From: Theileria orientalis strain Shintoku | Taxonomy: Eukaryota > Apicomplexa > Aconoidasida > Piroplasmida > Theileriidae | Reading direction: 5' to 3' | NCBI RefSeq assembly: GCF_000740895.1 | Contig: NC_025262.1 | Location: 62,001 to 126,000 of the forward strand | DNA length: 64,000 nt | Part shown: piece after piece, positions 1-10,973 of the stretch | Numbering within the stretch: position 1 is the stretch's first letter | How the letters are laid out: every line of letters begins with the position of its first letter | Translations under genes and position numbers: made by a program | The notes under the pieces: generated by a model | The model's database searches: none | Told to the model about the DNA's origin: nothing | What the model saw: the letters and a program-made list of their open reading frames with translations, nothing else

Positions 1-3000
1 GGGCCTTATCTTAATTGCGGCCAGTTATTGTTTAATTTCAGCTGCTATCGATCCTACAATTTTAGACATTTGTAATTATTCTGTCAATGATAGAAGAGTT
101 TCTTGTAGACCCGAAAAGTATGGGTTGCTAAAATTTAGCCCTGATGAGGGCATAACTTTCAAGAGTGCCATTTATGGCCCTATTAATATTTGGGATGGAA
201 GATCTTCTCAAAATTGGATTAAACTTCTCGAATTCGACACTTTCGATGCAATTCCTCAATTGGTGACCATTCATATTACCGATGGCGTAAACTTCGGAAC
301 GCTGTATTATAAATGGGAAAAAGGTGCTTTTGTTATAATAAAAAGTGAAGCTAGCCTTCTTTACAGGACTGCACTTACTCAAAATGTTATAGTCGACAAC
401 AGCGTGTACCTTGATCTTAAGAAGGAGCTGAATAGAGTCATCTTTGACTGTGAGGATAAGGAATACCACGGAGTAAAATTTTCGATCGTGTACCCAAAGA
501 TCACCTACAACTTAGTTGGAGTTTTCTATGGGACGCAAATGGTGTTTAAGTCAGACAAAGTGTACAACGTGGTGGTTAAGAAGTTCAAAAACGTCCCCAG
601 GCTAATCATGGTCAATTCCGATGACAGCAGCGACCTTCAGATGTTCGTCCTCAGGGAAAAGTGGGAACAGTGTGACAGTGCAGAGGCGCAAAAGTTCATC
701 AAGAAAATTATCGATTATGAAAGGGACCACCCTCCGATTGTGCAGACCTACGACGAGGTCGTTTACACGTCGCTCCAGTGTCCGCTCTACATACCTGAGA
801 TGTACAGCGAACAGAGGATAATATCGATGAGTCTGAACACCCTATGCCCAACCTACCCGATTTACTATTTTCCGGGCACCTCCCCCGATCCCAAAACGGT
901 GTTTCTAGACCTGAACGATGTGACGCAAGAGTTCATAGAGGCGACGATGAGGCACGAGGACTTCGATATACTTCACGTGAGGTCGAAGAGCGGAATCAAG
1001 GTCTCATCGATAATAGAGTCTGGATGCCTTGTTTGGGAAAATGAGAGAGAGTACTCGATCAAGGAGCTCTTCGTGTACAAAAGGAACGAGCTCCCAGTGC
1101 TCATGAAGTTACACCTGTACAGATCTGGGGATAAAACCTTTTTCTTTTACAGAAGGTTCGGCAAGTTGTATCCCACTCCGAGGGAGGAGTTCCACAGGCT
1201 TTTCGCCAAGTGGAAGCGCGGAGACACCTACGACAAGACCATCGCATATTCACTCTACGGGTCAAACAACAAGTTTCTGTTCAAGGAGATCCACGACGTC
1301 AACGATGGAGTGTACAACCTATCTGTGTACCCTCACGAGATGTTCGAGCTCGTCAGGATAGTCAACGGAGCGAATGAACTCATCAGGCCCAACGATGAAA
1401 GGTGGCCAACATTCACAGTCACACTTTTCGACTCCACACACAAGATATTATCACTTAACTACATAAAAAACGACGTCGTCGACATAAAATTTTACAAATG
1501 CACTAGCTATTTCACTGAAATTGAGCAGAAGATGCAGCAAAACCTGTTTCACCAATACAAATCACAAATACACACACAATCGGAAGTTTTCTTCGATTTA
1601 GCGAAGACGAACATACCCAAATATAACAACTTGACGGAAAAGGCCAGTGAGCTCATACCATTGAGTGGCTTCTATGTGAAAATGATCGTACACGGCGATT
1701 TCGTGTTATGGAAATCGTACAAGGCCAGATGCACGGCGGTGATGGCCCTTAAAACAGAAACCCTGAACATGATTAAGCTAAAGATTCTTGACGAAAATAG
1801 GACCTCTGAGTTGTACTTTAGAGTACTCAAAGACAAATTTCTCAGGCTTGAAATGGACGAATATAATTTTATTAAAAGAAAGGCTGTTGAGAACATTAGG
1901 TATCCGGAGGCAAAGGCGATTATAGAGAGGTCAAACGTGTACAGGGTGCCGATTAACAACTACAACCCCTTTGATGCAGCCAGGCCCACGTCTTTCTCAG
2001 TGTCGTACACGGACCTGGATAGCCTGCTCCTGGATACCACCTATAGTACCAGGGAAGGCTACGGCTTTAACAACATAACGTACGACGATAAGCCTTTGTG
2101 GAAACCACATAACTCAACGCACTTTATCACCAGATTTAACTTGCACTTTTTCGAATCGAAGCCAATTCTCGGCAAGTTTGAAGGCAAGGTAAATTATCAG
2201 CAGATAGTTGAGTTCTATGATTTCTCAAAGGGGTACCCAGTATTGCTTGATAAGCAAAGCTTCGACAAGTTCTACAGCGAGTACTCAGACGAGGTGCAGA
2301 AGACAGTCCTTAAAAACAATTTGAAGTACACGCTCGTGTTGGACCTGCTTAAGTATGACAACTTTAACGCAACTGGGAGGAGGTGGGACGGTATGATCAG
2401 TATCGAGTACGTTCACAAGGAGCAGCTGACGGTCGACGCTGTCTTCTTCGGCTACGAGATCCTCTGGGCCTCAGTGAACGGAGAACGCGCCAAGAAGGTG
2501 ACGGCCATTTACTACGAAAAGTTCCCCATGATTATCCAGTTGCACATGACTGGCACGAACCTCATCAAGTACCTATCGCACTACAACAGTCTGTGGCACG
2601 AGATCAACCCTGACACGCTGAAGAGCGAGATGCAGACGCTCCTCGACTTCGAGCCCAAGAGAATCCGGTTCACGCTTCCCGAGTTAAACGAGGAGACTGA
2701 GTACGACGACAACTCATTCAAGGGTGGCCACTTCACGGCCCGAAAGTTTATATCGAAGAATAACCTGGTCACGACCATCCTCGACGGACGCAACAAGCTG
2801 TACAGCCCCGACGCCTTCAGCTTCATCGAGTGCATTCTCCTTTACTACCACGGCAACACTCCGCAGCTGCTCTCCTTTCGGGAGAAAAACCTTTTCGGCT
2901 ACTCCTTTGACCACTACTTCGCGTACAGGAACGGCTGGAGGCCCGTCGCCTTCTCCCTCTTTGAGCAGTTTTACAACTACTTCGTGAACCGCGTCCCGAA

Positions 3001-3886
3001 GGAGCAGTGCATCCGCAACTCCTTCGTGTACGACATTCTGAAGAAGGACAGCAGGGTCAACGCCACCGTCGAGCCCAACAAGGAGTACCTCATCAAGTTC
3101 GAGGTCACGGACCAGGACTACTCCATTTCTGCGATTCGCAACGGCGACGAGGCCATTTGGGAGGCCCCCAAGGACAGGATCTTGGAAACCTTTTACATAT
3201 ACCGCGACCGGAAGACCCCCGTCATTGCCCGCGTCATTGAAATTGACTGCAACCAGCAGAAGCAGGACATTTTCATAAAGCTGTTCAAGACTGAGTGGAA
3301 GGAGATTGACGTCGTCCAGTTCAACGACACTGTCACCGGCCTTAAACAGAAGTTCGACTCTATGAGGCCCGCCGCCACTGAGACCGAGTCTCCTGACTCC
3401 TCCGACGAGCTTCTCCAGGGTCACCAGCGTCGCCGTCGCGTTAGAAAGGCTTCTTCTTACACTTCCCTCACTCCCTACTTCGACTGCACTTTGGACTTGG
3501 CTCAGACTATTGACATTGATAAGTTTAAGTTCCTCACTGGGTTCTACGATCGCGTCGTTCCCTTTAACTATTACGAGCCCAAGCTTGACATTGTCATAAA
3601 GGGTGTTAGGATCGGCGAGAAATTTGTCTGGCGCACTTCCAGCGATGTTCTTTCCTGTGCTTCCATAAAGTGCTACTTCAAGGACAACTTTCCTGTTCTC
3701 TTCGAGATCCTCATTGCCGACTCCTCCAGGGCCCGTTCCAAGAAGTTCAAGTACATTACTTACGACCAGTCTGAGGACAAGTGGAAGAATTGCGACCAGG
3801 CTATCTTCGACGCCACTCTCAAGGATCTCGCCACTTCTCTGTCTTCCAAAACCATACCTGTGTCTGCTCCTTCCTTCCAGATTTGA
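1..3886 (+). CDS. Secreted FAINT (DUF529) repeat protein, 5' partial
   Basis: The reading frame is open from base 2 to the stop at 3886 (about 1294 codons visible) with no intron. The first visible residues, GLILIAASYCLISAA, look like the end of a signal peptide followed by mature sequence with two early cysteines, so the start codon lies just outside the window and the TTG at 125 is not the start. The body consists of repeated units of roughly 90-130 residues, each rich in Tyr, Phe and Lys and often car­rying a VWE, IWE or LWAS motif followed by a run such as VKKFKNVPRLIM. This layout matches FAINT domains, known from secreted Theileria proteins, some of which enter the host cell. Near the end there is a basic patch (HQRRRRVRK). 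The second half is visibly richer in G and C than the first. The family call rests on repeat layout; the function is unknown. Confidence 0.8.
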   Translation, partial: GLILIAASYCLISAAIDPTILDICNYSVNDRRVSCRPEKYGLLKFSPDEGITFKSAIYGPINIWDGRSSQNWIKLLEFDTFDAIPQLVTIHITDGVNFGTLYYKWEKGAFVIIKSEASLLYRTALTQNVIVDNSVYLDLKKELNRVIFDCEDKEYHGVKFSIVYPKITYNLVGVFYGTQMVFKSDKVYNVVVKKFKNVPRLIMVNSDDSSDLQMFVLREKWEQCDSAEAQKFIKKIIDYERDHPPIVQTYDEVVYTSLQCPLYIPEMYSEQRIISMSLNTLCPTYPIYYFPGTSPDPKTVFLDLNDVTQEFIEATMRHEDFDILHVRSKSGIKVSSIIESGCLVWENEREYSIKELFVYKRNELPVLMKLHLYRSGDKTFFFYRRFGKLYPTPREEFHRLFAKWKRGDTYDKTIAYSLYGSNNKFLFKEIHDVNDGVYNLSVYPHEMFELVRIVNGANELIRPNDERWPTFTVTLFDSTHKILSLNYIKNDVVDIKFYKCTSYFTEIEQKMQQNLFHQYKSQIHTQSEVFFDLAKTNIPKYNNLTEKASELIPLSGFYVKMIVHGDFVLWKSYKARCTAVMALKTETLNMIKLKILDENRTSELYFRVLKDKFLRLEMDEYNFIKRKAVENIRYPEAKAIIERSNVYRVPINNYNPFDAARPTSFSVSYTDLDSLLLDTTYSTREGYGFNNITYDDKPLWKPHNSTHFITRFNLHFFESKPILGKFEGKVNYQQIVEFYDFSKGYPVLLDKQSFDKFYSEYSDEVQKTVLKNNLKYTLVLDLLKYDNFNATGRRWDGMISIEYVHKEQLTVDAVFFGYEILWASVNGERAKKVTAIYYEKFPMIIQLHMTGTNLIKYLSHYNSLWHEINPDTLKSEMQTLLDFEPKRIRFTLPELNEETEYDDNSFKGGHFTARKFISKNNLVTTILDGRNKLYSPDAFSFIECILLYYHGNTPQLLSFREKNLFGYSFDHYFAYRNGWRPVAFSLFEQFYNYFVNRVPKEQCIRNSFVYDILKKDSRVNATVEPNKEYLIKFEVTDQDYSISAIRNGDEAIWEAPKDRILETFYIYRDRKTPVIARVIEIDCNQQKQDIFIKLFKTEWKEIDVVQFNDTVTGLKQKFDSMRPAATETESPDSSDELLQGHQRRRRVRKASSYTSLTPYFDCTLDLAQTIDIDKFKFLTGFYDRVVPFNYYEPKLDIVIKGVRIGEKFVWRTSSDVLSCASIKCYFKDNFPVLFEILIADSSRARSKKFKYITYDQSEDKWKNCDQAIFDATLKDLATSLSSKTIPVSAPSFQI

Positions 3887-4294
3887 GTCTAGTCTCAGCT
3901 TTTCCTTTGTAACATATGAATCTATGATCGTGTACCATATTAATGTAGTTTTCATGTTTACTCTTTTCCTATTTTATTTACCTATGTATCTACACTCGTG
4001 TATGTTATATATAGTATATGTATATCAATGTACTTAGTCCACGTTATATATAGTATATGTATATAAATGTACTTGGTGTATGTATATTACTTGTACTACT
4101 CTACTGTATATACACTAATACATACCATATACATACATACCATATATATACATACCATATATATACTACCATGTATATACTACCATGTATATACACTAGT
4201 GTGTATGCACCAATGTACATATGCTACTGTGAATACATACACATATACAAAAATACATATATCTCATGTGTATGTTTGTAGTGAGAATATTTAT
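3887..4294. repeat. Intergenic region with short tandem AT-rich repeats
   Basis: This lies between the FAINT gene and the 3' end of RPS5. A 39-bp unit beginning GTTATATATAGTATATGTAT occurs twice in tandem, from about 4004 and from about 4043, with only a few differences. It is followed from about 4120 to 4195 by degenerate repeats of CATACCATATATATA and TACTACCATGTATATAC. Small open frames here are repeat artefacts. Confidence 0.7.
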
Positions 4295-5112
4295 TTATCT
4301 ATTTGCCTTTGCTACGCGCTCTATCTCGTCCTTCTTCTTAATTGCGTATGACGAGGGCGACTCCTTTGCGCAGTTGATGATTTCGTCAGCCAGGCACTCC
4401 GCAATCGTCTTGATGTTTCTGAATGCTGCGTTCCTACACGTTTTTATTTGTTCCATTCTCTTACCTTGCTCCTGTGCAGATAAGGTAAATTGCTTGGTTG
4501 ACTCTTCTCAGAGGCGACACGTCCACAGCTTGGCGTCTCACCACTCCCGCTGAGCCTATTCTTGTCGAGTCTTCTCTCGGTCCTCCGTTTTTCACTGCGT
4601 CTACGAACACTTGTACTGGGTTTTTGTCCGTCATGACGTGTATGATTTCAAATGCGTGGTTAACTATTCTTATTGCCTTAAGTTTTTTTCCGTTGTTCCT
4701 ACTCGTTCGTTAGTTTATTTACATAAATTTATATAATCAGATAGGGGCGAAAGTTTAATTTCATTGCCTTTTGGCTTATTTGTGTTCAATCATCATTGTT
4801 TTTATTCACTTACCTTCCGTGCATCATCATTGAGTTGACCAGGCGCTCCACTATTGGGCATTGTGTTTTTCTGAATCTCTTCTTCTGGTATCTTCCTGCT
4901 GTATGCGGCGTGAACACTCGTGCTTTTCCTTGTATTGCTATGCAATCCACCTGTACGTTAATTTAGCCAGATTTCAATTTTACTTTACTTTTCACATTAT
5001 GGCACGACAACTACCTATACTCTTCTGCTTATTCACTTACCAACGACAGGTCTGTGAGGCTTACGTCGTCGTAAGTCCACTTACGGAATAACGCTACTTC
5101 TGTGTTTGTCAT
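4295..5112 (-). CDS. RPS5: 40S ribosomal protein S5 (uS7)
   Basis: Four exons on the minus strand: 5041-5112, 4814-4950, 4465-4698 and 4295-4433 (582 bp, 193 aa). The product is the small-subunit protein uS7, which binds the 3' domain of 18S rRNA near the E site. Conserved blocks are plain: [16 protein letters not shown] in exon 2, [11 protein letters not shown] and [10 protein letters not shown] then [15 protein letters not shown] in exon 3, and [20 protein letters not shown] with a VAKANR end in exon 4. All introns are GT-AG, of 90, 115 and 31 bp. The start [12 protein letters not shown] aligns with the usual LFGKW region, and the length is normal (human about 204 aa). It is divergently arranged with the ARF-like gene at 5848. 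Confidence 0.95.
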
Positions 5113-5847
5113 TCCTACTATTAAATATGCGAATCTCCAATTATTTTATGTTATGCTCTTTCGGTTTGGTATGCTACTAATTTTGCATAAGCCCAGTGTA
5201 ACACAATTTCGAGATTAATAACTTTCTTAACTTAAACTGTCGAAATTCCCAATACTACGATTCCGCTTTTACTGTTCAGTTGAGCTCGAATCAGATGTGA
5301 AATATTATTTCCAATACTTTCAAGGATCGACTATTAAATAATCAATTGTATGCTCCTTCGATTTACTGTAGAAGATTGATACTGTTCTGCCCAATTTCCT
5401 ACCCTACATTACTTCAGCACATAAAAATTAGATTTCGCTATTGTTTGTAAACATTTTAATTTTCTTTGCAGTTTTAATGTTAAATGTTCAAAACAAGTCA
5501 GTTTCTGATGGTCATTTGCTTTACCATAATTCTATATTAAAATTTCCTGAAATTTCATTAATTTACCTCCATGTTTCCCAAACACATAACTGATACATTT
5601 TATAATACTTATGTTTATTTTGTCTAATTAGTATTCATTACTTTTAGTTTTATTTTTTCATTATTTTCTTTACCACTACATACACATTGTTTATAAACTT
5701 CTCATCTTATATATTTATGTTTTTTCCTTTTATTACATATATTAATTGACTTTTGTTTTTTATTTTTTACATTTTGTTGTATTTTTAATCAATTTTTATT
5801 TTGACTACATAGCCTTATACACATGTATTTATTAATTAATTTTCATT
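5113..5847. promoter_or_regulatory. Divergent intergenic region between RPS5 and the ARF-like gene
   Basis: This 735-bp AT-rich stretch contains no convincing exon on either strand. It must carry the upstream sequences of RPS5 (minus) and of the GTPase gene (plus). I see long T and A runs but no recognisable core promoter element. Confidence 0.5.
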
Positions 5848-6601
5848 ATGATTAAAAACAATAAAAAAAACTCAGTTTTACACGTGTTATTATGTGGGCT
5901 GCGTGGTTCTGGGAAGACTCTATTGTTATACAGAACCCTTATTCCGGGTTTGTTTAAATACCCTTGAACATACACTAACTCGTAGAGTGGGACACCGCCA
6001 ACTCAGAAATTACTCCTACACCTCTATATCATTATGAAGAACTTAAATACAATGGGAAAACTTTAGGATTATGGGATTTCAGTGGCGACTCTACTGTATG
6101 ATTATGCACATTAGATACATACTTGATTCACATTATTTACCTATTTAATACAGTATTAACATCATGCTAAACACGCAGTATGTGTGCTATATATTTTAAC
6201 TGAATCTCATCTATTTCCAGGTGCGGACTATGCCAAATTTTGTTAGTCGTCAGGTTGAGGTCATAGGCGTTGTGTTTGTAGTAAATATGCTCGATATGAA
6301 CGATTCTAAGAACGATGAAGTTGTAAACTGGCTGGGATCTTTAGAATCCGAATCCTCCTTGGCACACTCGAAGTTCGCTGTTTTGTTGAATGGGAGTCAA
6401 GAACTTGTAAGGGGCGAAAACTATGAAAATTTATTAAAAAAGCTTGAGCCTTTTAGCTTAAGACTCGGTGAAAGGTTCATGTGTAGGAATGTTAACACTA
6501 TCATGGGCTTGGGGGACCCAGGCTGGACAGTTACCCTTGATTTCCTAATTTCTCTGTCTTCTCGAGAAAAAAAGAAACCAGATAAAAATTTTAAGAACTA
6601 A
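5848..6601 (+). CDS. ARF/ARL-family small GTPase (divergent)
   Basis: Three exons: 5848-5947, 5986-6095 and 6221-6601 (591 bp, 196 aa), with introns of 38 and 125 bp. The N-terminus MIKNNKKNSVLHVLLCG leads into a P-loop GLRGSGKT (family GLDNAGKT). Then come a switch I region with TPTPLYHYEEL and a switch II LWDFSGDST, where ARFs have WDVGGQ. The third exon gives VIGVVFVVNMLDMND, the usual FVVD strand. The guanine-specifying NKxD is weak (LLNGSQEL), and there is no Gly2 for myristoylation. These changes suggest a divergent ARL or an SR-beta-like GTPase rather than a canonical ARF. The role is probably in membrane traffic, but the subfamily cannot be set by eye. Confidence 0.75.
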
Positions 6602-6781
6602 TCTTTGAATTTTATGTGTAATATTTGTTTGTTTATAGCACTATTTTGTTACACTTCCCACATGATACCATAAATTCATTTATTATACTTTTACCTGTTT
6701 TTTTCTGTATTTAAACTAATATCGTGATATTTATAAACATTGTGCTTTGTTTTTGCCTTTTTACTCTGGTTATTGCTTTAA

Positions 6782-7834
6782 ATGGATAATAACATTCCTA
6801 ACATCACTTTAATAAAGGTATCATTTTAATATTCTCTTAAACTAATTTTTCAATCAAGGTTCCCAAATTTTTGGCTTTACAATGGAGAAAGAGTGACAAC
6901 CACAGCATTATAGGCCATTGTAAACGTGATGAGAAGGTACACATACAATTTTTATTTTTCTCAGGGCGAGTTGGACGAATTCAAAATCATTTGCGATGGC
7001 CAAGATCGTTTCTTTAAGTGTCGCAAGACTACCTTGTCTAACCCTTGCGCTGTACAAATCGACTCAAAATCATCTTACCTGAGATATATCGGAAAGCTTT
7101 CCGATTGCTTGACTGTATATCCTTCCATGGATCAAATATACAAAAACGTATGCATATATTAGCAATATAGCTGTTTTCACTGTATCTTATAATTTTTTAG
7201 AAACTGAAGGAACGGCACATTATAACAAACATCAATAAGGGTACGCGTTAAGTCTACTATTTTTTTTAGCGCGAAGCACGACCAATGAAACGCGGGAAGA
7301 TCCTTCTTTCGACTCCACAGACACTGTAAGCCTTTTTTGCGCTCATTTTCTCGTAGATATTCAAATACTACAACCCTAAATCTACCACTATTGCCAGTAT
7401 GATGAACGACAATGGCTTAAAAGCTACTGAGGAGGTTCCTTACAACAGAGCGAAGGCTAAGAGTACGGAAAGCATATTCACGATTATATACTCATGGACC
7501 ACTTCACGGAATTGTAGGCAAAAAATCGCCCACCATGGATGCTGACGAGCTTAAACTTAAGATATTTAAGATCTTCGAGTCGGAGGAGGCCAAGGACGGC
7601 ATTCAAATCAAGAGGATCGTGCAGCTGACTGGCCAGTCTCTTCAGAACGTCAAGGCAGTTGTGGACGAGATTGCGACTCAAAAGAGGTATAGAATCGCCA
7701 TCTTACTGCAGATTCACACCCAGCTCTTAAACCAAAATGCATTCCTTTTTAGGCGCCAGTCCGATTACAAAATGGTTTATTACCTGAATGACCTCTACAA
7801 CTCAAGTATGGACCCGCCTTTTAGTTTATACTGA
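6782..7834 (+). CDS. Transcription initiation factor TFIIF subunit beta (RAP30-like)
   Basis: Eight exons: 6782-6817, 6859-6936, 6965-7147, 7201-7240, 7270-7325, 7357-7462, 7518-7686 and 7753-7834 (750 bp, 249 aa). The N-terminal block VPKFLALQWRKS matches the conserved VPKYLSQQW motif of TFIIF-beta, and ECRP-like sequence follows in the middle. The C-terminal part, starting KKSPTMDADELKLKIFKIFE and running through IQIKRIVQLTGQS and VVDEIATQKR, is the winged-helix domain. TFIIF-beta works with RNA polymerase II in pre-initiation complex assembly in the nucleus. Introns are tiny (28-66 bp). The last intron, 7687-7752, is 66 bp and stop-free, so an unspliced transcript would still be in frame. 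Exon 4/5 boundaries are the least certain part. Confidence 0.85.
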
Positions 7835-7997
7835 TTTTTTAGGTGCACCGGATTAATTTAAAACTTAATAATCATTTTTTACTACATTTACACTCGTTAG
7901 TTGCTTTTTTATTTTTCTTTGTTTATGGTGTTCATCATCCGTGATTACCCATTTTCAGTAACTATTTTTATTATTTCTGTACTTTTTTAGTTTGAAA

Positions 7998-8594
7998 ATG
8001 TCCTACCAAGATTGGAAGCCCGTCGTATGGACAAAGACTGAGAAATATAACGGTCCTAACAAGGAGGCTGCTCTCAATAAGGCCCGGCGTTCTGGTGTGG
8101 AGGTCGAGACTCAAAAGAAATGTATTTTTGCTTAGTTCCTATCATTTTCATCTTATTTCAGTTTTAGGAGGTCAAAATAAAACCACCAAGTCCTTTCTTC
8201 CCCCAAAGTAAGTTTACTTATTCACTTTTGCTCATCATTTTAATTTTTTGTGGAATCACTTCATTTCTTTCTTAATTTTATATATTTTTCAGTGCTTCTA
8301 AGATTGAGAACGAAACTGAGTCCTTTCACGTCGAGAGGGTCTCTTTTGCCTTTCGCACTGCTCTACAGAAGGCTCGCATGGCTAAGAACATGACTCAGCT
8401 TCAGCTCGCCCGTGCCATAAACGAGAGCGAGACTCTTATAAAGGAGTACGAGAACGGGACTGTACGTATGCGTGTATGACACATTATTACTTTAGGGCAT
8501 TCCCAACGGCCAGGTTGTTCAGAAGTTAAACCGCGCTTTGGGCGTCAAGCTTCCTCCTTCTCGCGAGCCCAGGGCCAAGTCGCTCGAATTGTAG
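7998..8594 (+). CDS. MBF1: Multiprotein-bridging factor 1 (helix-turn-helix coactivator)
   Basis: Four exons: 7998-8121, 8162-8207, 8293-8461 and 8496-8594 (438 bp, 145 aa). The N-terminal MBF1 region begins MSYQDWKPVVWTK and contains the LNKARRSGVEVETQKK segment and a GGQNK motif. The C-terminal Cro/C1-type HTH is clear: AFRTALQKARMAKNMTQLQL, then AINESETLIKEYENGTGIPN and LNRALGVKL. MBF1 bridges TBP and gene-specific factors and is also linked to ribosome collision responses in other eukaryotes. The length equals the family norm. Its stop codon lies 9 bp from the stop codon of the convergent prenyl synthase gene. Confidence 0.95.
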
Positions 8595-8603
8595 GCGTCA
8601 TTT

Positions 8604-10143
8604 CTACTTTGAGCGATTTTTTATTATGCTTATGCACCACTTCAGTACATTTTTCAATCCTACTATGTTTTAATATTTTCCCCTTTTTACCTTGGTTTTC
8701 AATATCATCGATGGTGCTGAACATTAATTTATTTTTTTTTGTCTATCACTTTAATACTTATCTACCACTTTTATCTTCCAATACCTGTTTATCTTATCTT
8801 CCAGTTCCAATTCGTACTCTATAAACTTTTCCTCCAATCTCATTTGATCGTATATTCTCTTTACTGCCTCCACCTTTGTTGCATCGTTGATTCCTATGTT
8901 CTCTCTCAACTTTTTCCTCTGCTCTTCTGTTGCCGAGTTCAGTGCCTATGTTATTTTTTATTTATTCACTTTCCGGCACTTACTTGTGCTAGTAGCCATG
9001 AACACTTCTTTGTTTGAATATCTGTTCCTTCTTTTCCAAAACTTTCTGGGTTTCCGTAACAATCCAGAACATCATCCTGTGCCTATATTTTTTATTTTTT
9101 AACTCCTATGATAAATTTTACTATCTTCGTACTTGAAACAATGATCCTATGAGCACGCACACTGCTTCCACCTTTGGGTACGACAGGTTCGACTTCTCCA
9201 CGTTTCCCATTATCATGCCTATTACTCGTTTACTTTTCCTCACTCACCTAGTTTTATTGGCAGATAAAATGAGTAATATGACGTTTTGTTTTTTGCTATT
9301 TCTCCAAACAGTTTCAGTGCCGAGGTCCCATCTTCGAACAGTTTATCGTTGTTCGACTCGTATGTATCCATGTGCTGACCCAGTATTGTTGTCATTGACG
9401 CTCTGCTAAAGGTCTCCACTATTTCCACCAATTTATTAGAATCTTTGAGCATCTTAAACATTATTCTGTTCATATTTGTTTTAAATTAATCTTCTTCATC
9501 TTAATTACTACTAAACTATTACCTGTTTATCATTGTGTACAGAAACATAACATCGTTTATTGCGTTAGCTATTCCTATTGTAGGCACCAGGTACCTAATT
9601 CAATTTCAATTAGTCACTAACTATCCACAATCACAAATATTTCTATTAAATCAGTCTAAGTGTTAATTAATCTCTGTTTTTTTCCTTTTTTGGGACATAC
9701 CAGCATGTGTTTGAGCGCCTCTTTGTGCTCTGGTCCATTATATCGTCCGCTACCAGGAAGGATGTTTGTAATAACTCCACACACCATGCTAAGATGTTTT
9801 TTATTCCTTTTTAACTTGGTTTCTTACCTAATATCAACGTCTGGAACCACAAGTGCTCTGACATGTTTCCACTACACAGTGACTTTACTGTGGATATCAA
9901 CAGCGTTCCTCTTAGCAGTTTTCCTCCTATTGTTTTTATTATTTCATATTCTCTTGTTTATGTCGTTTGCTTACCCGTAAGGTTGTATTGAAGTGCGTAC
10001 GAATAGTATAACATTACATTTTGCGATATATCGTATGATTTTAGTTCTTCCTTTGCAATTTCCAAGAATTTAGGAAAAAAATCCTTTAGGCGGTTATAAC
10101 AATCCTGGATATCATCTTGGCCAAGTTTATATGAAGATTCCAT
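8604..10143 (-). CDS. Farnesyl/geranylgeranyl diphosphate synthase
   Basis: Ten exons on the minus strand: 9975-10143, 9828-9926, 9701-9788, 9523-9594, 9248-9465, 9133-9218, 8984-9082, 8785-8945, 8691-8716 and 8604-8659 (1074 bp, 357 aa). It condenses IPP with allylic diphosphates. Motifs in order: TGGKLLRG, the first Asp-rich motif FLVADDIMD followed by [12 protein letters not shown], a GQHMDT in the GQ-hydrophobic-D position, [12 protein letters not shown], and the second Asp-rich motif AQDDVLD followed by [14 protein letters not shown]. The fifth residue before the first Asp-rich motif is Ser rather than the Phe of strict farnesyl synthases, which favours longer products. Every intron is GT-AG; the shortest is 29 bp. 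Length is normal for the family. Confidence 0.93.
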
Positions 10144-10276
10144 TTTTAACGATTCATCACAACAACCTCAGGGAATGAAAAAATAATAGTTTTCCCTTGC
10201 CTTAAAATTTTTATATAATATACCTTTATAATATTGACATTTGTAATGTTCAATATAAATAAATTATTAATAATGT

Positions 10277-10349
10277 GGTCCCAGGCGGTCTCGAACCGCC
10301 GACCTTACGGTTATTAGCCGTACGCTCTAACCAACTGAGCTATAGGACC
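10277..10349 (-). tRNA. tRNA-Ile (anticodon AAU)
   Basis: A complete 73-nt cloverleaf on the minus strand. The acceptor stem GGTCCTA pairs with TGGGACC, the D arm is GCTC..GAGC, the anticodon arm is TACGG-CTAATAA-CCGTA with anticodon AAT, and the T arm is GGCGG-TTCGAGA-CCGCC. There is no intron and the 3' CCA is not encoded, as expected for a nuclear tRNA gene. Confidence 0.97.
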
Positions 10350-10973
10350 TTACGAAAGCTCCGAATTGTCAGTTTAACTAATATTTCATAAAATTACACA
10401 CTAAAATTTAGTATATTTTAAATTTCAAGTAAAATTACTTCCATAATGATTCTGTGTTATTTATTTGCTCTTAAAATCTTTTTATTTTACCTCACATTCT
10501 CATCAAATATTACGTCCTTCCAACTAAATTGTGTCTTATTTATAATATTAATTATAAACATTATTTTATTCCATTTTATTTCTACATCATTATCTAACAA
10601 AATAAAAATATTATTAATTAGTGGAATCTTTTCTTTTTGACAATCATTTCCTTCACTCTTGCACATTTTTTATTTGGATACATTTAACTCATTAATTCCA
10701 TATTTAAAACCCTTTCAACATCTTCTATATCAATACACATATATAATTATTTATGTTTATGATGTATATTATATGTTTCGATGAGTGTTACACATTAGCT
10801 AGCTACAAATAATTTAAAGTTACATTGTTATCTTAAAACGCAGTAGTAATATAAAGAAATTCTATTTACACATTCATGGTTTTATACTATATGAATCTTT
10901 ATACTGGTATAATCTTGTAAAATAAGTACTTATTTTATAGCACTCATGAGCGATTTTCTATAATACTCTAAAG
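10350..10973. other. AT-rich intergenic region, no gene seen
   Basis: This is 624 bp of AT-rich sequence between the tRNA and the secreted protein gene. The 64-codon open frame at 10446-10640 is made of Phe, Leu and Ile codons typical of AT-rich noncoding DNA and has no supporting features. Upstream sequences of the gene at 10974 must lie here. Confidence 0.5.

Noticed and set aside
125..3886. Start of the first gene at the TTG at 125
   Set aside because: The frame is open upstream to base 2 and encodes the end of a signal peptide, so the true start lies outside the window.
2714..3955. 413-codon antisense open frame
   Set aside because: It mirrors the GC-rich 3' half of the FAINT gene. Its Val/Leu/Gly-rich product is the typical shadow of a GC3-rich sense gene.
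4057..4351. Tyr/Ile-rich small frames
   Set aside because: They are produced by ATAC and TATA repeats between genes.
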